Positions 1 through 8,407 of a stretch of 64,000 bases of DNA are shown here, piece by piece. Every line of letters begins with the position of its first letter. Within the stretch, counting starts at the first letter, position 1. Below the pieces are notes generated by a model, which worked only from the letters and a program-made list of their open reading frames with translations, had not been told where the DNA came from and searched no databases. The stretch comes from Geomonas ferrireducens (GTDB taxonomy: Bacteria > Desulfobacterota > Desulfuromonadia > Geobacterales > Geobacteraceae). Location: contig NZ_SSYA01000002.1 in assembly GCF_004917065.1 (NCBI RefSeq), positions 1,217,897 to 1,281,896 of the forward strand, written 5' to 3'. The position numbers and the translations under genes were made by a program.

Positions 1-319
1 CGAGGAACTGGCCGCCCAGAAGGTTCGTGAGCCTCAGGCCGGCGACGGTGTCGGTCTTGATGCGGGTACCGGGTTTCACCTCAAAATCGATCTCGATCTT
101 GTCGTTCAGCACCACGATGTCCTTGATGCGACCGACGTCGACGCCCGCCAGGCGGACCGGGTCGCCCACCTTGAGGCCGGTGATGCTGGTGAGGTAGGTC
201 TTGTACTTGACGTTCTTCTCGAACGGGTTCCACTTCTCCCCCACCTCCAGGAGTACGCCCAGGATGATGAGACCGAACACGAAGAACATGCCGACCTTTT
301 TCTCGACTGACAGAGCCAT
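1..319 (-). CDS. MlaD/MCE-family lipid-transport protein, N-terminal part (cut by window edge)
   Basis: About 106 N-terminal residues are visible; the gene runs off the left edge. The start is MALSVEKKVG, followed by one hydrophobic segment (about residues 8-26) and then an MCE-like beta domain with LTSITGLKVGDPVRLAGVDVG around residues 50-70. This is the layout of MlaD, an inner-membrane-anchored substrate-binding protein that passes phospholipids across the periplasm. A GGAGGTAG ribosome site lies just upstream of the ATG. It follows the MlaE-like permease by 32 bases on the same strand, so the two are probably one operon. No MlaF-type ATPase lies between them; it may be beyond the edge or elsewhere. 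Confidence 0.85.
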   Translation of the reverse strand, partial: MALSVEKKVGMFFVFGLIILGVLLEVGEKWNPFEKNVKYKTYLTSITGLKVGDPVRLAGVDVGRIKDIVVLNDKIEIDFEVKPGTRIKTDTVAGLRLTNLLGGQFL

Positions 320-351
320 ATATCTCTACCTCCGGAACAAAGGAAAAACAG

Positions 352-1128
352 TTACATAAGGAGCCTGGTCAGGACGTAGTCGGCGACCAGGATCAGCATG
401 AAAGATAGAACTACGGACCGCGTGGTGGACTGACCGATCCCCCTGGCGCCGCCTGAGGTGGCGAAGCCGACATAGCAGCATACCAGGGCGATGATCGCGC
501 CAAAGACCATGGACTTGGTGAGGCCGATGCCGATCTCCTTCATCTTAAGGGCAGCGGTCAGGCTGTCGTAGTAGGTGGCGTAGGAGACGAAGATCTGCGG
601 GTGCAGGTTGCTGATGAGCGCCCCCCCGACGATGCCGATCAGGTCGCCGTACAGAACCAGTGCCGGGACACAGATGATGCAGGCGATGAAGCGCGGCATG
701 GCCAGGTAGCGCACCGGGTCGATGTCGAGCGTCTTCAGCGCATCGATCTCCTCGTACACCGTCATGACGCCGAGTTCCGCTGCCATGGCGGAACCGCAGC
801 GCCCGGCGACCAGGAAGCTCGTCATGACCGGGCCGAGTTCACGCACCATGGAGTGCCCGACGATGGCCCCTATGATGTTCTGCCCGCCGTACTTCTGCAA
901 TTCGACGCCGGTCTGCAGTGCGAGCACCATCCCCACGAAGAAGGCCATTACCGACGCGACAGGGAGGGTGTCCCAGCCGATCACCGCCATCTGGGTCAGG
1001 ATGCTCGGGATGTTGCGGGGCGCCTCCCGCACGAAGTAGATGATCTTCCCCTGGAGGATGGCCATCTCCCCCAGCACCTGGTGAAAGTAGAGGACCTTCT
1101 TGCCTAAGCGTTCAAAAACTTGCGTCAC
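352..1128 (-). CDS. mlaE: MlaE-family ABC transporter permease
   Basis: A 258-residue multi-helix membrane protein of the MlaE/TrbB permease family (usual length about 260). Family motifs are visible: an ELGPVMTSFLVAGRCGSAMAAELG-type block near residues 98-120 and a conserved DPVRYLAMPR stretch near 138. MlaE forms the membrane channel of the retrograde or anterograde phospholipid ABC transporter together with MlaF ATPase and MlaD. The start is GTG, overlapping the TGA of the upstream repeat protein by 4 bases, so translation is coupled. It is followed by the MCE gene. Function is well supported by family; the direction of lipid flow is not known from sequence. Confidence 0.92.
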   Translation of the reverse strand: MTQVFERLGKKVLYFHQVLGEMAILQGKIIYFVREAPRNIPSILTQMAVIGWDTLPVASVMAFFVGMVLALQTGVELQKYGGQNIIGAIVGHSMVRELGPVMTSFLVAGRCGSAMAAELGVMTVYEEIDALKTLDIDPVRYLAMPRFIACIICVPALVLYGDLIGIVGGALISNLHPQIFVSYATYYDSLTAALKMKEIGIGLTKSMVFGAIIALVCCYVGFATSGGARGIGQSTTRSVVLSFMLILVADYVLTRLLM

Positions 1129-2711
1129 TTATCACCCCATTTGGGTCCGAAGGGAAGCCAGAAGAGATTCACCCCCTCCTGACCGCCGTCGCGCTTCAGG
1201 CTGATCAGTCCCTTCAGAAGTTTCAGCTCGCGCTCCTTTGCCGTCCTGCGGTAGGAGATCAGCGGGAAGAGTTCGTAGGCGAGGTCATCGCCGCGCCGCT
1301 CGTGCCAGAACAGGTTCCACAAAACACTGGAGGTGGAGTTACCCGCCTCGTCCCACCGCCTTTGATAAAGGCGCCAAAGCGGTGCCCATTCCTTTTCGAT
1401 CCCGTCCTTGTCGAGGATCGGCTCGAGCAGAGCGGGGAACGAGAACGAGGAGACGCCGTCGGTGTTCTTCCGGTAGAGATAAAGCGGCCACAGTGTGTTA
1501 CGGCGCCGCTGGTTTCCGTCTTTGGGCCAGTACTCGCGGTTGTCACGGTACAGGAAAAAGAGTACCCGGTCCTGCTCCTGGCCGAATATGTCCGATTTCA
1601 GTTCCTCGTGCTTGTACAGCGGCCACATGTACCAGGTCTTCTCCCCTTCCGGGTAGCTCTCATGGGAGTAGAAGGGAAGGAAGGAGTCGCCGTTTTTCTT
1701 CTCGCCACGGACCTTGGTGATGAAGGGCCAGAAGTAATCCACTTCCTCTACCTTCTTACCGCGGTCCTCGGTGTAGCCGAAGAAGGGCCACAGGTAGCTG
1801 CGCGAGGTCCTCTTGGGAGAGTCGGTCGAGGCGTACAGCGGGAAGATGAACTTCTTCTCGGTCGGGTTGTCGGTGTTGAGCCCGGTCCTTTCGGACGTGT
1901 AAAAGGGCCAGAGCACGAAGCGCTTCTCGTACACCCCGGTCTTGTGCGACTGACCGTAGAGCGGGAAGACGTCGAAGCCCGACTCGTTCTCGCCCGAAGT
2001 GGTTGCGAAGATGGGCCAGAGGTAGTGCCTCGTCGTGGTCCCCTTCTTCACGGTGCTGCCGTAAAGCGGGAAAAGGACGAAGTGATACTCGTCACGCCAG
2101 AAACGCTCGTAGAGGTCGCCGTAAATCGGGAACAGGGCGCGGTACGGTCCGTACTTCTTCGACTCCCCGGAGACGTAGAACGGAAACAGCATGGTCGACG
2201 ATTCGCGCTGCGGTTCCGCTTCCTCTTTCCGGAAGGTGGAGGTCCTGAAGAGTTGCAGCACCTCGGCGTTCCCGGCCTCAGGTGTATTCTCACTCGACGC
2301 CACGGGATAGAGGTAGTACGTGGAACTTGCCTTCTCCCTGGTATTGCTGGTCCGGTAGAACAGCGGCCTCAGGGCCAGGTCGCGGTTGTCCCCGCTTTTC
2401 TGGTACTTGAAAAGGGGCCCGAGAATCGAGAGGTTGCTGTAGCCCTCGCGGGGGCTCTCGCGGTAGTCCACCAGGGGCCACAGGGTGAAGATGGTCCCTT
2501 CCTCCTGCTTAGCCTCCTGCTTAGCCTCCTGCTTAGCCTCCTGCTTAGCTTCCTGCTTAGCTTCCTGCTTAGCTTCCTGCTTAGCTTCCTGCTTAGCTTC
2601 CTGCTTAGCTTCCTGCTTAGCTTCCTGCTTAGCTTCCTGCTCGGCGTGCCCTGGCGCTGAGAGCAGCAGCAAGGCCAGCAACGCAGTTATGGACGTGACG
2701 GAGCGTGTCAT
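1125..2711 (-). CDS. Exported W/F-P-aromatic repeat protein with KQEA tract, coupled to mlaE
   Basis: A 528-residue protein I cannot assign to a named family. It has a signal peptide (about residues 1-23, ending GHA), then a charged (KQEA)n tract to about residue 70 that should be helical, then some 450 residues in which a short motif of the form L-W/F-P-L-Y/F (LWPLVDY, LFPIYGD, LFPLYGS, LWPIFAT, LWPFYTS, LWPLYKH and others) recurs about twenty times at 15-25 residue spacing. The regular aromatic-proline pattern suggests a repeated beta-strand fold. The ATG is preceded by AAAGAGG. Its stop overlaps the mlaE start, so it may be a periplasmic or outer-membrane partner of the lipid transporter (inference). 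Confidence 0.85.
   Translation of the reverse strand: MTRSVTSITALLALLLLSAPGHAEQEAKQEAKQEAKQEAKQEAKQEAKQEAKQEAKQEAKQEAKQEAKQEEGTIFTLWPLVDYRESPREGYSNLSILGPLFKYQKSGDNRDLALRPLFYRTSNTREKASSTYYLYPVASSENTPEAGNAEVLQLFRTSTFRKEEAEPQRESSTMLFPFYVSGESKKYGPYRALFPIYGDLYERFWRDEYHFVLFPLYGSTVKKGTTTRHYLWPIFATTSGENESGFDVFPLYGQSHKTGVYEKRFVLWPFYTSERTGLNTDNPTEKKFIFPLYASTDSPKRTSRSYLWPFFGYTEDRGKKVEEVDYFWPFITKVRGEKKNGDSFLPFYSHESYPEGEKTWYMWPLYKHEELKSDIFGQEQDRVLFFLYRDNREYWPKDGNQRRRNTLWPLYLYRKNTDGVSSFSFPALLEPILDKDGIEKEWAPLWRLYQRRWDEAGNSTSSVLWNLFWHERRGDDLAYELFPLISYRRTAKERELKLLKGLISLKRDGGQEGVNLFWLPFGPKWGDK
2499..2646. repeat. 12-bp coding minisatellite (KQEA tract)
   Basis: Eleven near-perfect head-to-tail copies of a 12-base unit (cctgcttagctt on the + strand) plus one diverged copy. 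Each unit encodes K-Q-E-A on the minus strand. Because 12 is a multiple of 3, copy-number change would lengthen or shorten the tract without shifting the frame. Copies nearest the body of the gene carry gcc where the rest carry gct, which gives a rough order of divergence. Confidence 0.95.
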
Positions 2712-2910
2712 GAACCTCTTTGGACCACCTTGATTGAAGATACAAGGTCGGATAGTAACTGCTGCAATTACGCTGAGTCAACCAAAATGTATTATTGAGT
2801 ACGTCACAGTAATGGCGACGTAAGACAATTACTACAAGTGACACAAGGGCTTCACATCGCTCGACTCACCGTCAAAGTTATGCCACTTCCGTTGAAAATG
2901 TCCAGTCATG

Positions 2911-2953
2911 CGACAAAAAGAGCGAGGCAGGAAACTGTCTGTCTCCTGCCTCG
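2911..2953 (-). terminator. Rho-independent terminator after leuD
   Basis: Perfect 10-bp stem (2923-2932 with 2944-2953, CGAGGCAGGA arm) followed on the minus strand by a run of five T. It lies 32 bases beyond the leuD stop and ends the leuCD unit. Confidence 0.85.
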
Positions 2954-2984
2954 GCAAATCTCTCTGAATGTAGATTATGCTTGA

Positions 2985-3512
2985 TCAGTACTTGCTGTCA
3001 GCGTAATCGACCCATCCCCCGGCGAGAACAAGCGCCTTGTCAAAGGGAGAGATCTCGAACTGCATCGACTCCTCACGCCCCCCACCTTTGATAGTGAGCG
3101 TCGTGTTGGCAACGTCCACCTCTATGGTAGCGTCTGCGGCATCGGCAAAGGTGAAGAGGCGGTCGATCTGCTCCGGCGCAAGCTCGATGGCGGCCATGCC
3201 GCAGTTGAACATGTTCTGGCGGAAGATCCTGGCGAAGGACTCGGCGATGACCACATGGATGCCGTTCACCTCGAAGACCCACGGTGCATGTTCGCGGGAG
3301 GAACCGCAACCGAAGTTGGCGCGGGTGACCACGGCGCCGGCGCCGAAGGTCTTATCGCTCTTCGGGTCGAAGCCCGGCAGTTTCAGGTCCTCGAGGAGGT
3401 AAGGCTTCAGGTCCTCCTTGGTGATCTCGGTGAGATACTTGGCCGGGATGATTTCATCGGTATTTATGTCGCTGCGGTCCAGGAAGAGGGCCGGGCCACC
3501 AAATTTTTTCAT
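2985..3512 (-). CDS. leuD: 3-isopropylmalate dehydratase small subunit
   Basis: A 175-residue LeuD. It forms the swivel domain of isopropylmalate isomerase and completes the active site with LeuC in step two of leucine synthesis (2- to 3-isopropylmalate). The conserved NFGCGSSREHAPW block is at about residues 66-78 and an FLDRSDINTDEIIPAKY start is present. Length fits the short, archaeal/HACN-like subclass rather than the 200-residue E. coli form. A GGAG site lies 8 bases before the ATG. It follows leuC by 67 bases and ends at a strong terminator. Confidence 0.96.
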   Translation of the reverse strand: MKKFGGPALFLDRSDINTDEIIPAKYLTEITKEDLKPYLLEDLKLPGFDPKSDKTFGAGAVVTRANFGCGSSREHAPWVFEVNGIHVVIAESFARIFRQNMFNCGMAAIELAPEQIDRLFTFADAADATIEVDVANTTLTIKGGGREESMQFEISPFDKALVLAGGWVDYADSKY

Positions 3513-3579
3513 GTCAGTCTCCTGTAAGCGGGCACACCCCGCGATTCGTTGTCAATTGTCAATGTGAGTCGTCAATTGA

Positions 3580-4863
3580 TTACAGATACTTGCGCGGGTC
3601 GGCAAGTTTCCCTTCGATGGCGGAGGCGGCGGCGGTAGCCGGCGAAAGCAGGTGCACCATGCCACCCTTCCCCATCCTCCCCATGAAGTTGCGGTTCGTG
3701 GTGGAAGCGCAGACCTCGCCCTCGGCGAGAACGCCGTTGCTCATGCCGAGGCAGGCACCGCAGGTCGGGTTGGTGACGCAGAAGCCGGCGTCCATGAAGG
3801 TCTGGATCAGCCCCTCAGCGACCGCTTCCTTGTAGATCTGCGGGGTAGCCGGGGAGAGGATGCCGCGCACCGTCGGGGCGATCTTCTTCCCCTTGAGGAT
3901 CTGGGCGGCAACCCTGAGGTCCTCGATGCGGCCGTTGGTGCAGGAACCGACGTAGACCTGGTCGACCGGGGTCCCGGCCATCTCTTCGATGCTCTTCACC
4001 TGGTCCGGCTTGTAGCCGAAGGTGCAGAGCGGGGTGAGATTGGAGAGGTCGAGGTCGATCACCTTGTCGTACTCGGCATCGGCGTCGGAAGCCCACTTGG
4101 CGTACTCGGCGACAGCCGCTTCCTTGGAGGCGAAGGAGTCGGAGATGAACGGCCAGAGGTAGTCCACGGTGACGCGGTCCGGTGCGCAGATGCCGGAGGT
4201 GCCCCCCGCCTCGATGGCCATGTTGCACAGGGTCATCCTGGACTCCATGGTCATGGCGTCGACGATCGGGCCGCCGAACTCAATGACGCGGTCGGTGGCG
4301 CCGTTCACGGTCAGTTCGCTGATGACGCGCAGGATGGCGTCCTTGGCGTAGACCCCCTTGGGGAGGGTGCCGTTTAAGTTGATCCTGATGGTCTTCGGCT
4401 CGCGGAAGGCGCAGACCCCTTTCAGGATGCCGACTTCGAGGTCGGTGGTGCCGACCCCGGCCGCGAAGGCGCCGAAAGCGCCGTGGGTGCAGGTGTGGGA
4501 GTCACCCATGATGACGGTGTTGCCGGGGCGGATGAACCCTTTTTCCGGGAAGATGGCGTGGCAGACGCCGTTTGCGCCGATATCGAAGAAGTCCTTGATC
4601 TCATGGCGACGCGCCCAGTCCCTGAGCATCTTCGCCTGGGTGGCGGTCTTGGAGTCCTTGCTCGGGGTCACGTGATCGATGACCGCCTTGATCTTCGTGG
4701 TGTCGAAGACCCGGTCCTTACCGCGCGCCATGAGGTCGGCGATCGCGATCGGCGTGGTGATTTCGTGGCACATAACGACGTCGATGCCAAGCACTTTGGT
4801 TCCTGCAAAAGGCTCATCAACCAGATGGGCCGCGAATATCTTTTGAGCCGTTGTCATACCCAT
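3580..4863 (-). CDS. leuC: 3-isopropylmalate dehydratase large subunit
   Basis: A 427-residue aconitase-family protein that carries the [4Fe-4S] cluster of isopropylmalate isomerase. Two cluster-ligand regions are visible: YVGSCTNGR near residue 300 and NPTCGACLG near 360. Length matches the LeuC2/homoaconitase-like subgroup, matching the short LeuD beside it. Two candidate starts lie 6 bases apart (ATG GGT ATG); the first is used because AAGGAAG sits 8 bases upstream. The promoter must lie in the 159-base divergent region shared with the LOG-family gene. Confidence 0.96.
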   Translation of the reverse strand: MGMTTAQKIFAAHLVDEPFAGTKVLGIDVVMCHEITTPIAIADLMARGKDRVFDTTKIKAVIDHVTPSKDSKTATQAKMLRDWARRHEIKDFFDIGANGVCHAIFPEKGFIRPGNTVIMGDSHTCTHGAFGAFAAGVGTTDLEVGILKGVCAFREPKTIRINLNGTLPKGVYAKDAILRVISELTVNGATDRVIEFGGPIVDAMTMESRMTLCNMAIEAGGTSGICAPDRVTVDYLWPFISDSFASKEAAVAEYAKWASDADAEYDKVIDLDLSNLTPLCTFGYKPDQVKSIEEMAGTPVDQVYVGSCTNGRIEDLRVAAQILKGKKIAPTVRGILSPATPQIYKEAVAEGLIQTFMDAGFCVTNPTCGACLGMSNGVLAEGEVCASTTNRNFMGRMGKGGMVHLLSPATAAASAIEGKLADPRKYL

Positions 4864-4965
4864 AAATAGCGCTTCCTTTTGAGTTTGAAGTGTTTTTACC
4901 AGTCGCCAAGATAATAAAATAAGAGCAACAAATCAAACTAATAATTGTTCAATGTTATTAAACAT

Positions 4966-4993
4966 TTGCCTGCTCGTACAGCCATGCTATAAT
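4966..4993 (+). promoter_or_regulatory. Sigma-70-type promoter for LOG-family gene
   Basis: TTGCCT at 4966-4971 and TATAAT at 4988-4993, 16-base spacing, ending 29 bases before the start codon at 5023. Confidence 0.7.
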
Positions 4994-5022
4994 GGCCCCC
5001 TCAATTCAACAGGGAGCCCCGT

Positions 5023-6051
5023 ATGCAACTTCGTTTCAACAGGACAAACAGCGAAATCGACAAGATGATTGATGATCTGATGGAGAAGGCGGGCGGGGTA
5101 CACCACCCCGAGCAGACGCGCGAGATGATCATCGCCGCGCTCAAAGCCGGACAGGACACCAGCTACCTTGCAGACCTGAAGCTATTGAGCAACACCATGA
5201 AGGAGATGCGTTACACGACGACCGTCTTCGCACCCTACCGGCAGAAGAAGAAGGTAACCATCTTCGGCTCGGCCAGAACGCTCCCCGAAGAGGAGATGTA
5301 CAAAAAGTGCATCACCTTCAGCCGCCTGCTGGCGGACAAGGGGTACATGATCATAACCGGCGGCGGTGGCGGCATCATGCAGGCCGGCAACGAGGGAGCG
5401 GGAAGCGAGTGCTCCTTCGCCGCGAACATCAAGCTCCCCTTCGAACAGAGCGCCAACCCGATCATGCTGAAGAACCCCAGGCTCATCACCTACAAGTACT
5501 TCTTCAACCGCAAGGTCGCCTTCGTGAAGGAGTCCGACGCGATCGCGGTGTTCCCGGGGGGATTCGGAACGCTGGACGAGGCGATGGAGGTCTTCACCCT
5601 GGTGCAGACCGGCAAGACGTCCCCCAAACCGCTGGTTTTGGTCGACGACGAGGAAGGTTACTGGGAGCACTTCTTCCGTTTCATCAAGGAAAGGCTGCTG
5701 GTTAAGGGGTTCATCTCCGCCGAGGACTTCTCCATCTTCACCATCACGAAGAGCTATGAAGAGGCCGTCCAGGTCATCGACGAGTTCTATACCAACTATC
5801 ATTCTATTCGCTTCGTGAACGGCGAGCTCATTATCCGTCTGACCAAGATCCTCACCCCCGAACAGATCGAGATGCTCGAGAACGAGTTCCCGGAATTGAG
5901 GTTAGACGGCAGCCGCATCGAGCTCATTAGCGCTCGTCCCGAGGAGGCCGACGAGCCGGACCTGCTCGAGCTGCCGAGGATCGCCTTCCGATTCCACCAC
6001 CAGCACTACGGTCTGCTGATCGCCTTCATTAGGCGCTTGAACACCTTTTAG
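5023..6051 (+). CDS. LOG-family nucleotide-processing protein (TIGR00730-like)
   Basis: A 342-residue protein with a central Rossmann-like LOG domain (about residues 75-245). The two family signatures are present: GGGGGIMQAGNEGA near 115-128 and PGGFGTLDEAMEVF near 178-191. LOG proteins hydrolyse the glycosidic bond of nucleoside 5'-monophosphates; older annotation as lysine decarboxylase is misleading. About 75 extra residues precede and about 95 follow the domain, unlike the 190-residue plant-type enzymes, so the substrate is open. AGGGAG precedes the ATG. It is divergent from leuC and stands alone. Confidence 0.85.
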   Translation: MQLRFNRTNSEIDKMIDDLMEKAGGVHHPEQTREMIIAALKAGQDTSYLADLKLLSNTMKEMRYTTTVFAPYRQKKKVTIFGSARTLPEEEMYKKCITFSRLLADKGYMIITGGGGGIMQAGNEGAGSECSFAANIKLPFEQSANPIMLKNPRLITYKYFFNRKVAFVKESDAIAVFPGGFGTLDEAMEVFTLVQTGKTSPKPLVLVDDEEGYWEHFFRFIKERLLVKGFISAEDFSIFTITKSYEEAVQVIDEFYTNYHSIRFVNGELIIRLTKILTPEQIEMLENEFPELRLDGSRIELISARPEEADEPDLLELPRIAFRFHHQHYGLLIAFIRRLNTF

Positions 6052-6088
6052 TGGGGCAAATAAGAAACAATTGTTTTGAAATATTTGC

Positions 6089-6117
6089 TTGACAAGGTTA
6101 TTACACGATGTTAATTT
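6089..6117 (+). promoter_or_regulatory. Promoter of cold-shock gene, long leader
   Basis: TTGACA at 6089-6094 and TAATTT at 6112-6117 with 17-base spacing. Transcription from here would leave about 150 bases of untranslated leader before the csp start at 6272, the length seen in cold-sensing csp mRNAs. Confidence 0.6.
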
Positions 6118-6271
6118 TTATCCCAGCAGCTAGTTCTGGAAGTTTGCAGCGCCGAAAAGCCAAAGGGTTATCAACACTTTGAGCCATTTCTAGCCAAAGA
6201 ACCTTCCGGAAATTGCAGCATCAAACGTAGATCCGGCAGAGACCCGGAGGTTAGAAAAAGGAGGCAGGAAA

Positions 6272-6475
6272 ATGGCACAGGGCAAGGTTAAATGGTTCAA
6301 CGACGCGAAAGGGTTCGGTTTCATCGAGCAGGAGAACGGCGAGGACGTGTTCGTGCACTTCTCTGCCATCACCGGGGAAGGCTTCAAATCCCTTGCTGAG
6401 GGGGAGGCGGTCTCCTTCGACGTGACCAACGGGCCGAAAGGTCTGCAGGCTGCAAACGTTAAGAAGCTGGGCTAA
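6272..6475 (+). CDS. csp: Cold-shock protein (CspA family)
   Basis: A 67-residue single cold-shock domain, the usual family size. Both RNA-binding motifs are present: KGFGFI (RNP1, about residues 13-18) and DVFVHFSAI (RNP2, about 26-34). These proteins bind single-stranded RNA and DNA and melt secondary structure. AAAAGGAGGCAGGAAA gives a strong ribosome site. The gene is monocistronic, with its own promoter, a long leader and a terminator immediately after. Confidence 0.97.
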   Translation: MAQGKVKWFNDAKGFGFIEQENGEDVFVHFSAITGEGFKSLAEGEAVSFDVTNGPKGLQAANVKKLG

Positions 6476-6497
6476 GGCTTAAAGCATCGAACGTAGA

Positions 6498-6532
6498 AGG
6501 CCCCGCCGGGATTCCGGCGGGGCCTTTTTTTA
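6498..6532 (+). terminator. Rho-independent terminator after csp
   Basis: A 12-bp GC stem (aggccccgccgg / ccggcggggcct) with a 4-base loop and a run of T. It sits between convergent csp and the metalloprotease gene. Confidence 0.9.
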
Positions 6533-6544
6533 TTCCCTTATTCC

Positions 6545-8407
6545 CTAGGCGGCGATTTCCCCCGCCCTCCCCTTCAGAAGCAGCACGCCTCTCCGCACCA
6601 TGGCCCCCATCAGGAGCAGCAGGAGCATCAGTGCGCCCACCGGGTGCTCGACGGCGAAGATCAGCGGGAGCAGCATCACGCGCACACCGCTCTTCATCCA
6701 TTCATGGCCGGCGATCACATCGGCGATCGGCGGGCTCAACCGGTAGTAGGCCGAGACGAAGAGCCTTCCCGGCGCGTTGGTCATGAGCCAGTGATCGCGG
6801 AAAGCCCTGAGCTCGGCGACCTTGGGATGAAGGTAGCTACCATAAGCGGCCGTCGCGATGAAGCATCCCCCGCCACCTCCGCCACCGCCACTACTTGCGC
6901 TTTGGGCCGGGATGGTGAGACGGTTGGCATCCAGCACCAGCCCGTCGTTGCCAAGCCCGGTACCGTCGTTAACAGTGACGCTGTCCGCCGGGAAAGCCGG
7001 CGAGACCACCACCGGATTGCTCAGGTCGCCGTTGCCGTTGTTGCAGGCAATCAGATAGACGACATCACCCGCCTCGAAAAGGGGAACCGTTATGCTCTGA
7101 GTTGAGGCGTTGTAAGGGTACTCGGTGACACCCGAGGTGCCGACCTTTTCAGCGGCCACCACCACCGAGGCGGGGAGGCTCGTGAAGGTGATCTTCAGGG
7201 TGCCGCCCGGGTTTGCCGGCAGGTACTTGTAGACCTGGAACGTGTATGGGGTCGGCAAGGAGATGGCGGGCGCGGGTATCGTGCCGTCGACTGTATTGAT
7301 CTGGGCCGGCGGGACCGTCGGGATAAGCTGCAGATCGATCAGGTGGCTTTCCCAGTCGTGCATGAGCATACGCTTCGCGAAGCCGACGAAGTTGTTGCCG
7401 ATGTTGCCCTGAAGGGCGGTATCAAGCGACGGGATGAAGGGGATCTCTATGCCTAGATCGGGTGAGGTCGTGTTGCTCGGCCGGGGTTGCGCCGCGAGAT
7501 CGGTCCAGACCGCCCTGATCACGGTGCGGCTTTGCTGCAGTTCGGTGAGGTAACGGTTGAAGATCCAGCGCCCGTACTCGGTGCCTCCCCCGACCCCGGC
7601 GTTGACCGCGACGGTCCCCACGCTCGACATGTAGGCCCAAAGGTAGTCGTAGAGCTGGTTGCCGGAATCGTACACCTCGTCCTCCATCCAGGTGGAGGTC
7701 ATCTCGGCGAAGGCGGTATCGAAATAGGCGTTGTACCCGAACTGGATCGCGTGGTGGAACTCGTGGGCCGCGGTGATCCTAAGGCTCGTGATCGGGGTGT
7801 AGGGACTGAATATGGGCGAAGCGAAGGAGCGGTCTATCTGGATCCAGCTTGAATAGGAGACCGAGCTGCCGGCAACCGGCGCGGAATCGTTCTGGGTGTA
7901 GCCGTAGACCCCGTCCGTTGCCAGGTCCTGCAGGTAGACATCGTAACTCGCGTCGGGGGGGGGATGGTACCCCATCTTCTCCACTTCGACGCTGTAGACG
8001 TATTCGAACACGCCGGCAACCGTCTCGACCCAGTCCGGCACGCCATTGCCGTTGTTGTCGGTGGGGCTGACGGCGTCCCCGCCGCTCGTCGTATAGTGGA
8101 TGGTGAAGTGCCCGCCGACCGGGGTGCAGGTCTTCTCGCTGCTGAGCGAGGGGCGGGCGAGGTATTTGGCGAGCACCTTTTGGGTGGGGGCCTCGAGCCG
8201 GCTCCAGTCCTTTTTCAGCTGTCTGAAAAACCCGGTACGGCACCTTTCGGCGTGCGTCGCCTGGGACTGCACCGAGCTCAGCGCCTTGGCGACTCCCGCC
8301 TCGTGGCCGAACTTGGCAAGGTAATAGTCGTCGAGAGCCGCCGCCGAAGCGAACGCCGGAAAGAGCAGTGCCGCGCAAAGCGCAGATGCGAAGAGTTTGT
8401 TTACCAC
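6545..8407 (-). CDS. Exported HExxH metalloprotease, MXAN_6640-like, with CFI-box C-terminal tail
   Basis: A 620-residue secreted protein. A signal peptide covers about residues 1-22. A zinc-protease motif HEFHH is at 215-219, followed by an acidic segment (MEDE, about 241-244) that may hold the third ligand. A poly-glycine run then leads into GCFIATAAYGS near residue 507, the CFI-box tail, which ends in a hydrophobic helix and a short basic end. That tail resembles a C-terminal sorting and processing signal, so the protein is probably anchored, cleaved or handed to a dedicated system. The start is GTG, sharing one base with the TAG of the upstream gene. Confidence 0.85.
   Translation of the reverse strand: MVNKLFASALCAALLFPAFASAAALDDYYLAKFGHEAGVAKALSSVQSQATHAERCRTGFFRQLKKDWSRLEAPTQKVLAKYLARPSLSSEKTCTPVGGHFTIHYTTSGGDAVSPTDNNGNGVPDWVETVAGVFEYVYSVEVEKMGYHPPPDASYDVYLQDLATDGVYGYTQNDSAPVAGSSVSYSSWIQIDRSFASPIFSPYTPITSLRITAAHEFHHAIQFGYNAYFDTAFAEMTSTWMEDEVYDSGNQLYDYLWAYMSSVGTVAVNAGVGGGTEYGRWIFNRYLTELQQSRTVIRAVWTDLAAQPRPSNTTSPDLGIEIPFIPSLDTALQGNIGNNFVGFAKRMLMHDWESHLIDLQLIPTVPPAQINTVDGTIPAPAISLPTPYTFQVYKYLPANPGGTLKITFTSLPASVVVAAEKVGTSGVTEYPYNASTQSITVPLFEAGDVVYLIACNNGNGDLSNPVVVSPAFPADSVTVNDGTGLGNDGLVLDANRLTIPAQSASSGGGGGGGGCFIATAAYGSYLHPKVAELRAFRDHWLMTNAPGRLFVSAYYRLSPPIADVIAGHEWMKSGVRVMLLPLIFAVEHPVGALMLLLLLMGAMVRRGVLLLKGRAGEIAA

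Noticed and set aside
320-351. Missing MlaF ATPase between mlaE and mlaD
   Set aside because: The 32-base gap leaves no room for a gene; absence here does not mean absence in the genome.
1302-2660. Long + strand frame opposite the repeat protein
   Set aside because: No ribosome site, leucine/valine shadow composition, and it is the complement of a gene with a signal peptide and regular repeats.
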